Positions 1-6,812 of a DNA stretch of 9,197 bases are shown here, piece by piece. The notes under the pieces were generated by a model. The model made no database searches and was not told the DNA's origin. It saw only the letters and a program-made list of their open reading frames with translations. The DNA comes from CAZVBV01 sp964513975 (GTDB taxonomy: Bacteria; Patescibacteriota; Gracilibacteria; UBA4473), in NCBI GenBank assembly GCA_964513975.1, contig CAZEON010000054.1:1-9197 (forward strand), in the 5' to 3' direction. Position numbers and translations under genes: made by a program. The first letter of the stretch is position 1; each line of letters opens with the position of its first letter.

Positions 1-49
1 TCGCAAAAAATACATTTCGAATCTCTCTGTCAAAGCCAAACACCCCCAT
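1..49 (-). CDS. Possible 5' end of an unidentified gene leaving the window
   Basis: A strong sigma-70-type promoter (88-116) reads out of the left edge, so a gene start is expected here. Two open starts are visible. ATG at 49 gives MGVFGFDREIRNVFFA and stays open to the edge. ATG at 15, in another frame, gives only five residues but follows a purine-rich AGAGAG that could act as a weak ribosome binding site. A small hairpin, AACACC (39-44) with GGTGTT (51-56), covers the first start. I cannot choose between the starts or name the product. Confidence 0.3.
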   Translation of the reverse strand, partial: MGVFGFDREIRNVFFA

Positions 50-87
50 AGGTGTTGAAGAGAAAAATATAAAAGAACAGGACATCA

Positions 88-116
88 ATTATGGCTGATA
101 GAAGCCGTTTTGTCAA
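88..116 (-). promoter_or_regulatory. Sigma-70-type promoter reading left
   Basis: On the minus strand there is a consensus -35 TTGACA (116-111), a 17-bp spacer and a -10 CATAAT (93-88, five of six consensus bases). The predicted start is near position 80. It lies downstream of the anti-sigma gene and upstream of the gene that leaves the window, so that gene probably does not depend on the sigma operon. Confidence 0.6.
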
Positions 117-128
117 TACTCAACACTC

Positions 129-166
129 CTTTATGAACAATGGGTTTAAACCCCTTGTTCATAAAG
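129..166. repeat. 38-bp near-perfect palindrome without a spacer
   Basis: The left half CTTTATGAACAATGGGTTT and the right half AAACCCCTTGTTCATAAAG match as inverted repeats at 18 of 19 positions, with the mismatch at 141/154 and the dyad centre between 147 and 148. No T run follows it in either direction, so it is not a typical intrinsic terminator. It ends 13 bp upstream of the -35 of the promoter at 88-116, a suitable place for a dimeric regulator. It could also be a processed 3' end of the anti-sigma mRNA or a relic of a mobile element. Confidence 0.6.
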
Positions 167-177
167 CGATGGAGTCA

Positions 178-197
178 ACGACATTGGGGAATGTCGT
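178..197 (-). other. Hairpin downstream of the anti-sigma gene
   Basis: An 8-bp perfect stem (ACGACATT with AATGTCGT) encloses a four-base loop about 40 nt after the anti-sigma stop codon. It may stabilise or end the sigma/anti-sigma mRNA, but no U tract follows on the minus strand, so termination is unproven. Confidence 0.4.
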
Positions 198-236
198 CTG
201 CAATATTCATTTTTAATTCCCCACTATTGAACACAT

Positions 237-1088
237 TTATTGTCCAACCTTCCTTCTCCTTTCCAACAACTCCGGATGCTCTCTTCTGAATCGTTCTCTC
301 ATTTCCCGAAGTTCGGGATGATCTTTCCTGAACTGCTCTCGTTCCTCCTTTGTTCGTGGATGATTTCGTTCTTTCTTTCCCATAAACTGCCCCTTCCGCC
401 CAATTAAAGGGCGCATCATCGTAGCAGTAAAGTTATGCCCCCCTGTCTTTTTCCCCATTACTTTCACTTTCCTTCCTTCTTCTCGAGGTCTTCGTTTAGA
501 TACGGCAGTAACGTCAACGACCCATTGCTGATGAGAGAAATCATCAAGGACAATTATATCCTCTCCTTGAACTTCAATAATTGTTCCCGACAATCGTCCT
601 TCGTCTGGCTGTGTCCACATTTCCTGCATACGATGTTGCATACCTTGGTACATGGGAGCGTTATCCGCAAAGACTTTTTCAAATTGTTCCGCTCCTCCCA
701 CTCCATACACCAGTCCTCCAAGGAGAATGCTTAAGACAATATTCGTCATCAAGATTGTATGAATAGAAAATCGGTATCCTTTCTTTGTTTTTCGGATTCC
801 CCACATCGCAACACCGACAAAGGTTATGAAGAAGAATATCCAGAATACAGGAAGCCAGCTGAGAAAAAGTGAAGTCCCTGATCCAGAGAGTTCTGAGAAT
901 AAATCAAAGTCTGCTTCCATAAGTGCGAAAATAAGCACTGAGACGCCCCCTGCGCCCAAGAGCACTGAAAGATTGAATATCCCCCAGAAAGTAACGTTTC
1001 GCGCTATAAAGTGCCATTTTGAGCGCGGCTTGATGTGTCGTGCCTTAATCTTTCTGAGTACCGATTCTGAGAATTTTGAAGGATTCAT
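237..1088 (-). CDS. Three-TM membrane protein, probable anti-sigma factor for the adjacent ECF sigma
   Basis: A 283-aa membrane protein whose ATG overlaps the stop of the sigma gene as ATGA, so the two are probably translationally coupled. Residues 1-32 are basic and probably cytoplasmic. TM segments lie near 33-56, 74-97 and 109-132. The basic loop RKTKKGYR between TM2 and TM3 supports an N-in, C-out topology. Residues about 164-227 form a small beta-rich, OB-fold-like domain that would lie outside the membrane. The last 50 residues are highly charged and hold two similar units, FRKDHPEL and FRREHPEL. The anti-sigma role is inferred from gene order and topology. I see no zinc-binding HxxxCxxC anti-sigma signature and no cysteines. 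If it is an anti-sigma, the 32-residue N-terminus and the cytoplasmic loop are the parts able to touch sigma. The alternative is a membrane protein co-regulated with sigma for another purpose. Confidence 0.7.
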   Translation of the reverse strand: MNPSKFSESVLRKIKARHIKPRSKWHFIARNVTFWGIFNLSVLLGAGGVSVLIFALMEADFDLFSELSGSGTSLFLSWLPVFWIFFFITFVGVAMWGIRKTKKGYRFSIHTILMTNIVLSILLGGLVYGVGGAEQFEKVFADNAPMYQGMQHRMQEMWTQPDEGRLSGTIIEVQGEDIIVLDDFSHQQWVVDVTAVSKRRPREEGRKVKVMGKKTGGHNFTATMMRPLIGRKGQFMGKKERNHPRTKEEREQFRKDHPELREMRERFRREHPELLERRRKVGQ

Positions 1089-1660
1089 GATGTAAATTGA
1101 ATATCTTGTTTTTCTGCCTCATTGCGGAATCGTTTCTTCGCCCTAGAAATGAGCGTCGCTACCGTCCCCATAGGACAACGAAGAATATCCGCAATTTCTT
1201 CGTAGCTTTGATCTTCAAGGAATTTAAGCACCAAGGCTTCTCTGTATTTCTCTGGAAGATGTTCCAATGTCTTTTTAACTTTTTGAGCTGTGAGTGATTG
1301 ATCAAACTCCTTTACGAAGTCCGTCTTATCAGGGATGAAAAGAGTTTCATCAAGTTCCACCTGTTGATCATGTCCACGAGATTTGGCTTTCCGAAAAGCA
1401 GAAATGGTCTCGTTATGCGCAATCCGATAAATCCAACTCGAGAACTTCACGTTCCCAGAAAACCCATTGAGGTTCTTCCAAGTTTTGAGAAAGACATCTT
1501 GAAGGATCTCTTCAACCGTCTCAATTGGGAAGCTTGAGATTCGTAAGATGTAACGCTTGAGTCGTGGCTCATATCGTTCCACAAGAAGTCCAAACCAATC
1601 AACGTCTTCTAACGCTAATTCGACTAACTTCTCATCGGTCGCTTCACGACTATTTGTCAT
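1085..1660 (-). CDS. ECF-family (sigma-70 family) RNA polymerase sigma factor
   Basis: A 191-aa sigma factor with only regions 2 and 4, the ECF layout. Region 2 spans about 24-92 and includes VEEILQDVFLKTWKNL and FSSWIYRIAHNETISAFRK, the core-binding and -10 recognition part. A variable linker covers about 93-125. Region 4 spans about 128-180, with LEHLPEKYREALVLKFLED and the helix-turn-helix YEEIADILRCPMGTVATLISRAKKRF that would contact the -35. The length is normal for the family. The start is the first in-frame ATG; no Shine-Dalgarno is visible. The gene is followed by a membrane protein with a 4-nt overlap. The upstream region carries an element (1731-1755) shared with the 275-aa secreted-protein gene, suggesting autoregulation. 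Family assignment is secure; the ECF subgroup and inducing signal are unknown. Confidence 0.93.
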   Translation of the reverse strand: MTNSREATDEKLVELALEDVDWFGLLVERYEPRLKRYILRISSFPIETVEEILQDVFLKTWKNLNGFSGNVKFSSWIYRIAHNETISAFRKAKSRGHDQQVELDETLFIPDKTDFVKEFDQSLTAQKVKKTLEHLPEKYREALVLKFLEDQSYEEIADILRCPMGTVATLISRAKKRFRNEAEKQDIQFTS

Positions 1661-1702
1661 GTGTGTGTTTTAGAGCAATTCCCATTCCGTATCAATACCA
1701 AT

Positions 1703-1717
1703 ATGAAATTTTTTCAT
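1703..1717. repeat. Dyad in the sigma gene leader
   Basis: ATGAAA, a three-base spacer and TTTCAT form a perfect short palindrome between the predicted ECF promoter and the sigma start codon. An outer pair, AATACCA (1694-1700) and TGGTATT (1735-1741), surrounds it, and its distal arm lies directly upstream of the putative -10. This could be a regulator site or leader structure. It is AT-rich, so chance is possible. Confidence 0.3.
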
Positions 1718-1730
1718 CTCAATAAATAAG

Positions 1731-1755
1731 ACGCTGGTATTTTTATTTTCTTTCA
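1731..1755 (-). promoter_or_regulatory. Putative ECF sigma autoregulated promoter
   Basis: On the minus strand, TGAAAGAAAA begins at 1755 and CCAGCGT ends at 1731. From TGAAAG to CGT the spacer is 16 bp, typical of ECF promoters with a -35 near GGAAC/TGAAA and a -10 containing CGT. The same two blocks with identical spacing occur upstream of the 275-aa secreted-protein gene (2784-2808). The -10 lies about 70 nt before the sigma start codon. Confidence 0.55.
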
Positions 1756-1851
1756 CTTTTTAAATCGGAAATCTGTCCTCGACTCTGAGGGAAGAGCTTC
1801 GCTCGGACTCGAATGAGAAATCAAAAATCCGAAATTATTATTTCCTTCCAT

Positions 1852-1888
1852 AAAAAAACAACCGCGAGAATATCCCGCGATTGTTTTT
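1852..1888 (-). terminator. Bidirectional intrinsic terminator after the 275-aa gene
   Basis: A 13-bp stem with one G-U pair (AAAAACAATCGCG with CGCGGTTGTTTTT on the minus strand) and a nine-base loop is followed by a T7 run, about 20 nt after the stop codon. The plus strand also carries T5 after the stem, so it could stop transcripts both ways. It insulates the sigma operon from the upstream gene, so each needs its own promoter. Confidence 0.85.
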
Positions 1889-1909
1889 CATATATACCCA
1901 CTCCCTTCT

Positions 1910-2737
1910 TTATTGCTTCATCCAACCTTGGAATCGTTCTCGAAGCGTTTCTTTTCGTTGTTCATTCATATTCTCTCCTTGTCCACCACGTCTGTTTTCT
2001 TGTCGAAAAGATGGATGTTGTCGTTGTTTCCCTCCTCGTTCCATATATCGCCCTTCCATACCATTTCCCTGCATGAATTCACGTCGATCTTCTCGTTCCA
2101 TTTTATTCCAGTTTTCTGGCATATCGACACCAGATTCCTCGAAACGATCTTCTATGCTTCCCTTTTTGTTTTCCTGCATGAACGCGCTTCGTTCTTCCAT
2201 TTCCATATCATCCCAGTTCTCTGGTTTATCGAATCCTGCTTTTCCAAAAGTTCCTCTACTTCCTTGCCCCTGTTTCATACCTCCTCTAAACCCTTTTCTA
2301 TCAGTACGATTTTGCATACGTTCAACGATTTCAGGATCATTCGAAGTAGTGGTCACTCTTATACCATTTGATAATTGTTCTACGGTGCGAGTAACATTTT
2401 CTTTTTGTGGAGTATTTTCTACTCCTCGTGATTGAATTTTGATGACAACATCTGCGTTATCAGAAGTCATTGTCTTTACCACTCCGTTTTCGATATTTTC
2501 AACAGTGTGTGTAATTGAATCTTTCATAGTTTGCATTTCTGCTTTATGTGCTTCGCGAATCGTTTTCATAGATTCTTGAAAAGACTCAACATCATCACTT
2601 TGCATGACGATAGCTTTAAATTCTGCAAACCTGTCTGGTGTCATCATCTGACGACCTCCCATGAAAGCACTTGCGGATGCAACACTCGTTCCAAGAACAA
2701 GTAATGCGAGAGCGAAATTGAAGATTGATTTTTTCAT
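1910..2737 (-). CDS. Secreted charged protein with two pairs of internal repeats, unknown function
   Basis: A 275-aa protein that I do not recognise. Residues 1-24 are a clear Sec signal peptide (MKKS, hydrophobic core, ASASA). The mature protein has no cysteine and is rich in Met, Arg, Glu and Gln. A first duplicated motif occurs at 78-104 and 118-144, of the form TVE-x-(I/L)-x-NG-(V/I) followed by TS, then VV or IV, then IQ or MQ and R. A second unit occurs about 168-200 and 203-235, each with PENW, then an acidic ME..ER or ER.DR stretch, then FMQ.N; the two PENW are exactly 35 residues apart. The tail (about 225-275) is low complexity. Met and charge richness loosely recall periplasmic Spy/CpxP chaperones, but I see no LTxxQ motif. 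Its promoter resembles that of the neighbouring ECF sigma gene, so it is probably an envelope-stress or envelope-function target. The start is the only ATG preceding the signal peptide. Confidence 0.75.
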   Translation of the reverse strand: MKKSIFNFALALLVLGTSVASASAFMGGRQMMTPDRFAEFKAIVMQSDDVESFQESMKTIREAHKAEMQTMKDSITHTVENIENGVVKTMTSDNADVVIKIQSRGVENTPQKENVTRTVEQLSNGIRVTTTSNDPEIVERMQNRTDRKGFRGGMKQGQGSRGTFGKAGFDKPENWDDMEMEERSAFMQENKKGSIEDRFEESGVDMPENWNKMEREDRREFMQGNGMEGRYMERGGKQRQHPSFRQENRRGGQGENMNEQRKETLRERFQGWMKQ

Positions 2738-2783
2738 AATGTAAGTATTAAGAATTAAAAAATAAGAAGCTTCACCTCGTTAT

Positions 2784-2808
2784 ACGCGGGAGGCAATTTT
2801 TTCTTTCA
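2784..2808 (-). promoter_or_regulatory. Putative ECF sigma-dependent promoter of the secreted-protein gene
   Basis: On the minus strand, TGAAAGAAAA begins at 2808 and CCCGCGT ends at 2784. These two blocks match those before the sigma gene, and 17 of the 25 aligned positions are identical. The distance to the ATG is about 46 nt. A sigma-70 reading (TTGAAA, 19 bp, TATAAC) overlaps the site but has a poor spacer. Confidence 0.55.
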
Positions 2809-2813
2809 ATTTT

Positions 2814-2873
2814 CTACAACCCACTGCTTTAGCTGTGGGCAAGAAGGATTAAGATCGAAGGCTAAAGCCCTCG
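2814..2873. repeat. Twin-hairpin REP-like or IS200/IS605-end-like element
   Basis: There are two imperfect palindromes. The first (2820-2839) pairs CCCAC with GTGGG and GCT with AGC around one mismatch. The second (2856-2873) is CGAAGGCT with AGCCCTCG around a two-base loop. Both share a GCT..AGC core, and the first is preceded by CTAC (GTAG on the other strand). Such hairpins resemble the ends of IS200/IS605 elements and REP sequences mobilised by Y1 transposases. No transposase is present here, so this would be a solo copy. The link is by pattern only. Confidence 0.45.
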
Positions 2874-2886
2874 ATTGTTTCGTGAT

Positions 2887-2912
2887 AAAAAACCCCGCCG
2901 AAGCGGGGCTTT
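2887..2912 (-). terminator. Intrinsic terminator of the cadherin-like gene
   Basis: On the minus strand, AAAGCCCCGC and GCGGGGTTTT close on a TTCG tetraloop (one G-U pair) and are followed by a T6 run, about 27 nt after the stop codon. It is a textbook Rho-independent terminator. Confidence 0.93.
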
Positions 2913-2938
2913 CAATTCCTTATTTGAATTACTTCCTC

Positions 2939-5026
2939 TTAGTTATTCCAATCCATCATTAAGTGATCAACCACATCTTTTTCTCTATCCTCAATCTCAG
3001 AAGCAAGGTATCGGTATATTTCGTCACAGAACCCAGCATTTTGACTGAGACAAAGCGCAAGTTCTTCGCTTGCTGCTTGGTACATTTGTAAAAGAGATTT
3101 CGTCTTATCAAATTTATTTGCCATTGCAATCACCATCTCCTTCTCTTCGTCCACTTTCTTTTGCATGTCACTCTTTGCCAAGAGTCCGCTCTTCATAGTC
3201 GCCAGTCTCTTTTTAAGGGAAAGATCTTGATTTGCAAGCATCGCCGATGATCGAGGTGAAGAACCTCTGTACGCCACATTTGTTCGGCGAACAATATTCT
3301 TTTCCATTTGTTCTGTACCTGATCGTCCTGCTTTATATCCAAGGAAAACTTTTTCACCTTCACTATCAATTGCCGTTCGTGCACCTCCTTTGTTTCCAGA
3401 ATTAATCATTGCAATTTCATTAAGTGATCGTTGGTATGCTGTTTCAAAGTTGGATTTGTTTATTCCTCCTTCAACAGCAACTCCTCGAAAGTCTTCGCGA
3501 GCCATTCCTCGACGACGAAGTGTTTTTGCTTTCCCGCTGAAACTTTGTGCAATTTCATTCATATATCCAAAGACGCCAAATGTTGCAAACTCTGTTGTTT
3601 CGCAAGTCACTGTATTGTTAAGTTCATCAACTCTACATCCACCATTTGCATGACTCCAGAATTCACCATTCCATCGGAAAACAGAAATCGTAGATTCATC
3701 AATCATTGATATCTCTCCATCCGAATAAGAGAATTCTACTTCCAGGTCTTTTTTGAATGTTGGAATATTTGTAGACATATCCTTTACCACTTGCAAATCA
3801 TACATTCCTGTTCCAACGATATACATATTGTCATCCGGAAGTCCTGTTTCTTGTAAGACAGCCCCTACCTGGATTCTTTTTAGTTGAAACTGAACATTTT
3901 CTTCTTGCTCAATAAAATTTGTTGGTATGTTTACGATTACTCCTTTGTTCGCCTCATTTAATAACTGTGCTTTTCCTCCACCTGCAGGAGTAATCATTGC
4001 ATGTGTTTGTGCTAATGCAGTCGCATTCCCTGTACATCCACTTGTCGTAAGTGTACTTGTTTCTCCAATTCTTTCTTTTCCAAATCGATCAGAAGATCTG
4101 AGACGATAATCATACGTCACACAATCAAGTAAATCTGGAACAACAACTTCTTGTGTAAGAGCATAATTTTTCGTGAAGAAAGTCAGTTCACTCATATCCC
4201 CCATTATTCCATAATCCACTCTTGATTTCGCATCTTTATCTGTTGTCCATACAAGTTTTATATCTCCATCTTCATTTGTATCTCCATCTTCATCATCTGT
4301 TCCCACCACAAGATTTGACAGGACTGGCGCTTGAATAGGATTCACATCTACACTCAAATATTTGTCGTATGTATTTCCTACCGCATCTATAACATGAACA
4401 GCAATATCATAACTCTCTGCCAAAAGCTTCACTCCATCAAGAACAACAACTTGATTTCCATTGGCAAGTTCAAATCGACCATCTGAATCATTTGTAAGTG
4501 TATAAACAAATGAATCTCCAGTATCAGGATCCACGGCGCTAAGTGTTCCTATTAGAGTTCCTGCTTCTGCTCGTTCATCAACAGCGGCACTGTCGAAAAG
4601 AATATCCGTTGGAGATTCATTTCTGTTTTGAATAAGAATAGTGAAATTCTCATCGTAGGTATTCCAATCTAGATCTCGAACGAGAATAGTAATGTCGTGA
4701 GTAGCATTGGTTTCATAGTCAAGATATTCATTTCCATTACGCACTTGCAATTTGTTCCCATCAACGATGGTAAACCGTTCCCCTGCATCACTCGGTATAA
4801 AGAATGTTAATTCTTCAGTCGTGTTATCAGGATCAACCGCTAAAATATTTGCGATGAACGTGCCATTAGCTGCATTTTCATTCACCATTATTTCACTCAG
4901 GCTAATATCACTTGGTGCAACTTCTGGATCCCCTGTTGCTTCAGCAAAAGTATTGGGTGTAAAAATTAGAAAAGAAAGCGCCAAACTAAGCGCTAGCGCG
5001 ACTATGGTTGTTTTTGTTTTTCTCAT
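2939..5026 (-). CDS. Secreted multidomain protein: cadherin-like repeats, Fn3-like, ZU5-like, helical tail
   Basis: A 695-aa exported protein with a signal peptide at 1-29 (cleavage near TFA/EA). Two cadherin-like repeats lie at about 36-135 and 138-232. Each has AVDPD near its start, and the first has LDYE, the counterpart of the Ca2+-binding LDRE. An acidic DTNEDGD loop near 249-255 resembles an EF-hand or type-3 calcium loop. Residues about 234-330 look Fn3-like. Residues about 344-486 look like a ZU5-type beta domain, ending TEFATFGVFG. The last 200 residues are basic, helix-prone and unassigned. Six cysteines form three close pairs (302/331, 464/475, 659/667), fitting disulfides outside the cytoplasm. 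I see no sortase motif, C-terminal TM or lipobox. It is probably a calcium-dependent surface or secreted adhesion protein; the role is inference. The ATG at 5026 is the start that gives the signal peptide; there is no clear Shine-Dalgarno. Confidence 0.82.
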   Translation of the reverse strand: MRKTKTTIVALALSLALSFLIFTPNTFAEATGDPEVAPSDISLSEIMVNENAANGTFIANILAVDPDNTTEELTFFIPSDAGERFTIVDGNKLQVRNGNEYLDYETNATHDITILVRDLDWNTYDENFTILIQNRNESPTDILFDSAAVDERAEAGTLIGTLSAVDPDTGDSFVYTLTNDSDGRFELANGNQVVVLDGVKLLAESYDIAVHVIDAVGNTYDKYLSVDVNPIQAPVLSNLVVGTDDEDGDTNEDGDIKLVWTTDKDAKSRVDYGIMGDMSELTFFTKNYALTQEVVVPDLLDCVTYDYRLRSSDRFGKERIGETSTLTTSGCTGNATALAQTHAMITPAGGGKAQLLNEANKGVIVNIPTNFIEQEENVQFQLKRIQVGAVLQETGLPDDNMYIVGTGMYDLQVVKDMSTNIPTFKKDLEVEFSYSDGEISMIDESTISVFRWNGEFWSHANGGCRVDELNNTVTCETTEFATFGVFGYMNEIAQSFSGKAKTLRRRGMAREDFRGVAVEGGINKSNFETAYQRSLNEIAMINSGNKGGARTAIDSEGEKVFLGYKAGRSGTEQMEKNIVRRTNVAYRGSSPRSSAMLANQDLSLKKRLATMKSGLLAKSDMQKKVDEEKEMVIAMANKFDKTKSLLQMYQAASEELALCLSQNAGFCDEIYRYLASEIEDREKDVVDHLMMDWNN

Positions 5027-5088
5027 GGAAATGAGTTAAGAATTGGAGACAATTTAATTGCTTTAAAAAACAACAAATGTCTCGTATA

Positions 5089-5118
5089 AGAATACTACGC
5101 TCTGCTATATGGAATCAA
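5089..5118 (-). promoter_or_regulatory. Possible promoter of the cadherin-like gene
   Basis: On the minus strand, TTGATT (5118-5113), an 18-bp spacer and TATTCT (5094-5089) lie in the 131-nt gap between pyrG and the cadherin-like gene. Match quality is moderate. I see no clear terminator after pyrG, so read-through from pyrG is also possible. The ECF-type element found further left is absent here. Confidence 0.35.
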
Positions 5119-5157
5119 TAGAAGTCGCTTGCGGTGGAATATTTTTGTTTTATGGAG

Positions 5158-6768
5158 CTATTTCTTCATGATAGCTTCAACAAATGCTTGGAAAAGTGGA
5201 TGTGGTTTAAACGGTCGAGATTTGAGTTCTGGATGGAACTGCGACCCAATCATAAAAGAGTGATTCTCTACTTCGACCACTTCTACTAAATTTTTATCGG
5301 GTGACTGTCCTGCAATAATAAATCCTTTTTTCTCAAATCGAGCTCGATATTTATTATTAAACTCAAATCGATGTCTGTGTCGTTCTGATATTTTTGTTTC
5401 TTTATAAATCTTCGCTACTTTCGTTCCTTTCTTGAGAATCGCAGGATAAGCCCCGAGTCTCATTGTTCCTCCTTTTTTGTGAATCAATCGTTGTTCTGGA
5501 ATGAAGTGAATAACGTGATTTTTTGATTTCTTGTCTTCATCAAATTCTTCTGATGTCGCATCTTTAATTTTGAGAACATTTCTTGCGAATTCCATTGCCA
5601 TGATTTGCGATCCCAGACACAACCCCAAGTACGGTTTATCATTTACACGACAGTACTCAGCAACTTTTACTTTCCCTTCAATTCCTCTGTTTCCAAATCC
5701 TCCAGGAACAATCACTCCGTCCACCGTTTCGAGTTTTTTCCATTCTTCTTTATCTTTTTCTTCAATCTTTTCCGTATCAATCCATTCAATATTCACCTTT
5801 TGATCGTGAAAATATCCTGCTGATTTTGATGCTTCAATAACCGATAGATACGCATCATCCAAATCATTGTATTTCCCCGCTAATCCAATGAAAAGTTCTC
5901 CTTTTACATTCTTTCGTTTTTCGACTCCTTTCTCCCATGTTTTCAAATTAAATTTCTTCTTCTTCAAATTGAGTTTCTCTGACAAAATTTCTCCTAATTG
6001 AAATTTTTGAAATCTGAGAGGGATTTCATAGATTGAACTCACAGTTTCTGCAGGAATAACAGCTCGCTCTTCTACATCGCAGAAGTACGCTATTTTTTTC
6101 AATAATTTCTTTGGGATTTTTACATCCGCACGAGCAAATATGAAATCTGGTTGTACTCCTAATCGACGCAACTCTCGAACGGATAACTGCGTTGGCTTTG
6201 TTTTGAGTTCTCCAGATGCTGCCAAGTACGGAAGCAATGTTGTGTGCATGGAAATACAATTCTCTGCATATTTTTTCCGCATCTGACGAAGCACTTCAAT
6301 GAACGGCTCTCCTTCGATATCCCCCACTGTTCCTCCGATTTCCACAACGAGTACTTCTACTTTTAATTTTCTCGCCGCGAGTTCAATTTTCTCAATAAGT
6401 TTTCCCGTAATATGCGGAACCACTTGAATCGTTCCTCCGAGATATTTTCCTTCCCGTTCTTCTCCCAACACTTCTGAATAAATCTTTCCTGTTGTTACCG
6501 AACATTCCTGAACGAGTGATTCATCTATAAACCGTTCATAGTGTCCCAAATCCAAATCTGTCTCCGCCCCATCATCCAACACAAACACTTCCCCGTGTTG
6601 AAACGGACTCATTGTTCCCGGATCCACGTTTAAATATGGATCGAGCTTCATGATGGCAACTTTTACCCCAGCGGATTTCAAAATCGCGGCAGTCGAAGAC
6701 GCTACGATTCCCTTTCCTAAACTAGAACAAACACCACCCGTGACGAAAATGAATTTTGAATTAACCAT
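5158..6768 (-). CDS. pyrG: CTP synthase
   Basis: A 536-aa enzyme that makes CTP from UTP, ATP and glutamine in the cytoplasm. The synthetase domain covers about 1-270, with the P-loop GGVCSSLGKG at 11-20, then LDPYLNVDPGTMSPFQHGEV and DDGAETDLDLGHYERF, EIGGTVGDIEGEPF, and the UTP-site stretch KTKPTQLSVREL. The glutamine amidotransferase class I domain covers about 290-533, with PGGFGNRG, nucleophile Cys384 in GLCLGSQ, GGTMRLGAYP, ERHRHRFEFN, and His512 and Glu514 in QFHPE. All key residues are present, and the length is normal. The frame is open upstream to a TTG at 6816 overlapping the ruvB stop, but ATG at 6768 (MVNSKFIFVTGG) matches the family N-terminus, so I use it. No Shine-Dalgarno is seen. 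It lies 44 nt after ruvB and is probably co-transcribed with it. Confidence 0.97.
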   Translation of the reverse strand: MVNSKFIFVTGGVCSSLGKGIVASSTAAILKSAGVKVAIMKLDPYLNVDPGTMSPFQHGEVFVLDDGAETDLDLGHYERFIDESLVQECSVTTGKIYSEVLGEEREGKYLGGTIQVVPHITGKLIEKIELAARKLKVEVLVVEIGGTVGDIEGEPFIEVLRQMRKKYAENCISMHTTLLPYLAASGELKTKPTQLSVRELRRLGVQPDFIFARADVKIPKKLLKKIAYFCDVEERAVIPAETVSSIYEIPLRFQKFQLGEILSEKLNLKKKKFNLKTWEKGVEKRKNVKGELFIGLAGKYNDLDDAYLSVIEASKSAGYFHDQKVNIEWIDTEKIEEKDKEEWKKLETVDGVIVPGGFGNRGIEGKVKVAEYCRVNDKPYLGLCLGSQIMAMEFARNVLKIKDATSEEFDEDKKSKNHVIHFIPEQRLIHKKGGTMRLGAYPAILKKGTKVAKIYKETKISERHRHRFEFNNKYRARFEKKGFIIAGQSPDKNLVEVVEVENHSFMIGSQFHPELKSRPFKPHPLFQAFVEAIMKK

Positions 6769-6812
6769 TACGGGATTTAAGTTTAAGAAGATTTTGGGGA
6801 AATGCAAAGAAA

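Noticed and set aside
1881..2435. Long plus-strand frames opposite the 275-aa gene (also 1913-2371)
   Set aside because: They mirror the charged minus-strand gene and give Ser/Phe/Pro-rich translations without domains; the minus frame has a signal peptide, internal repeats and a terminator.
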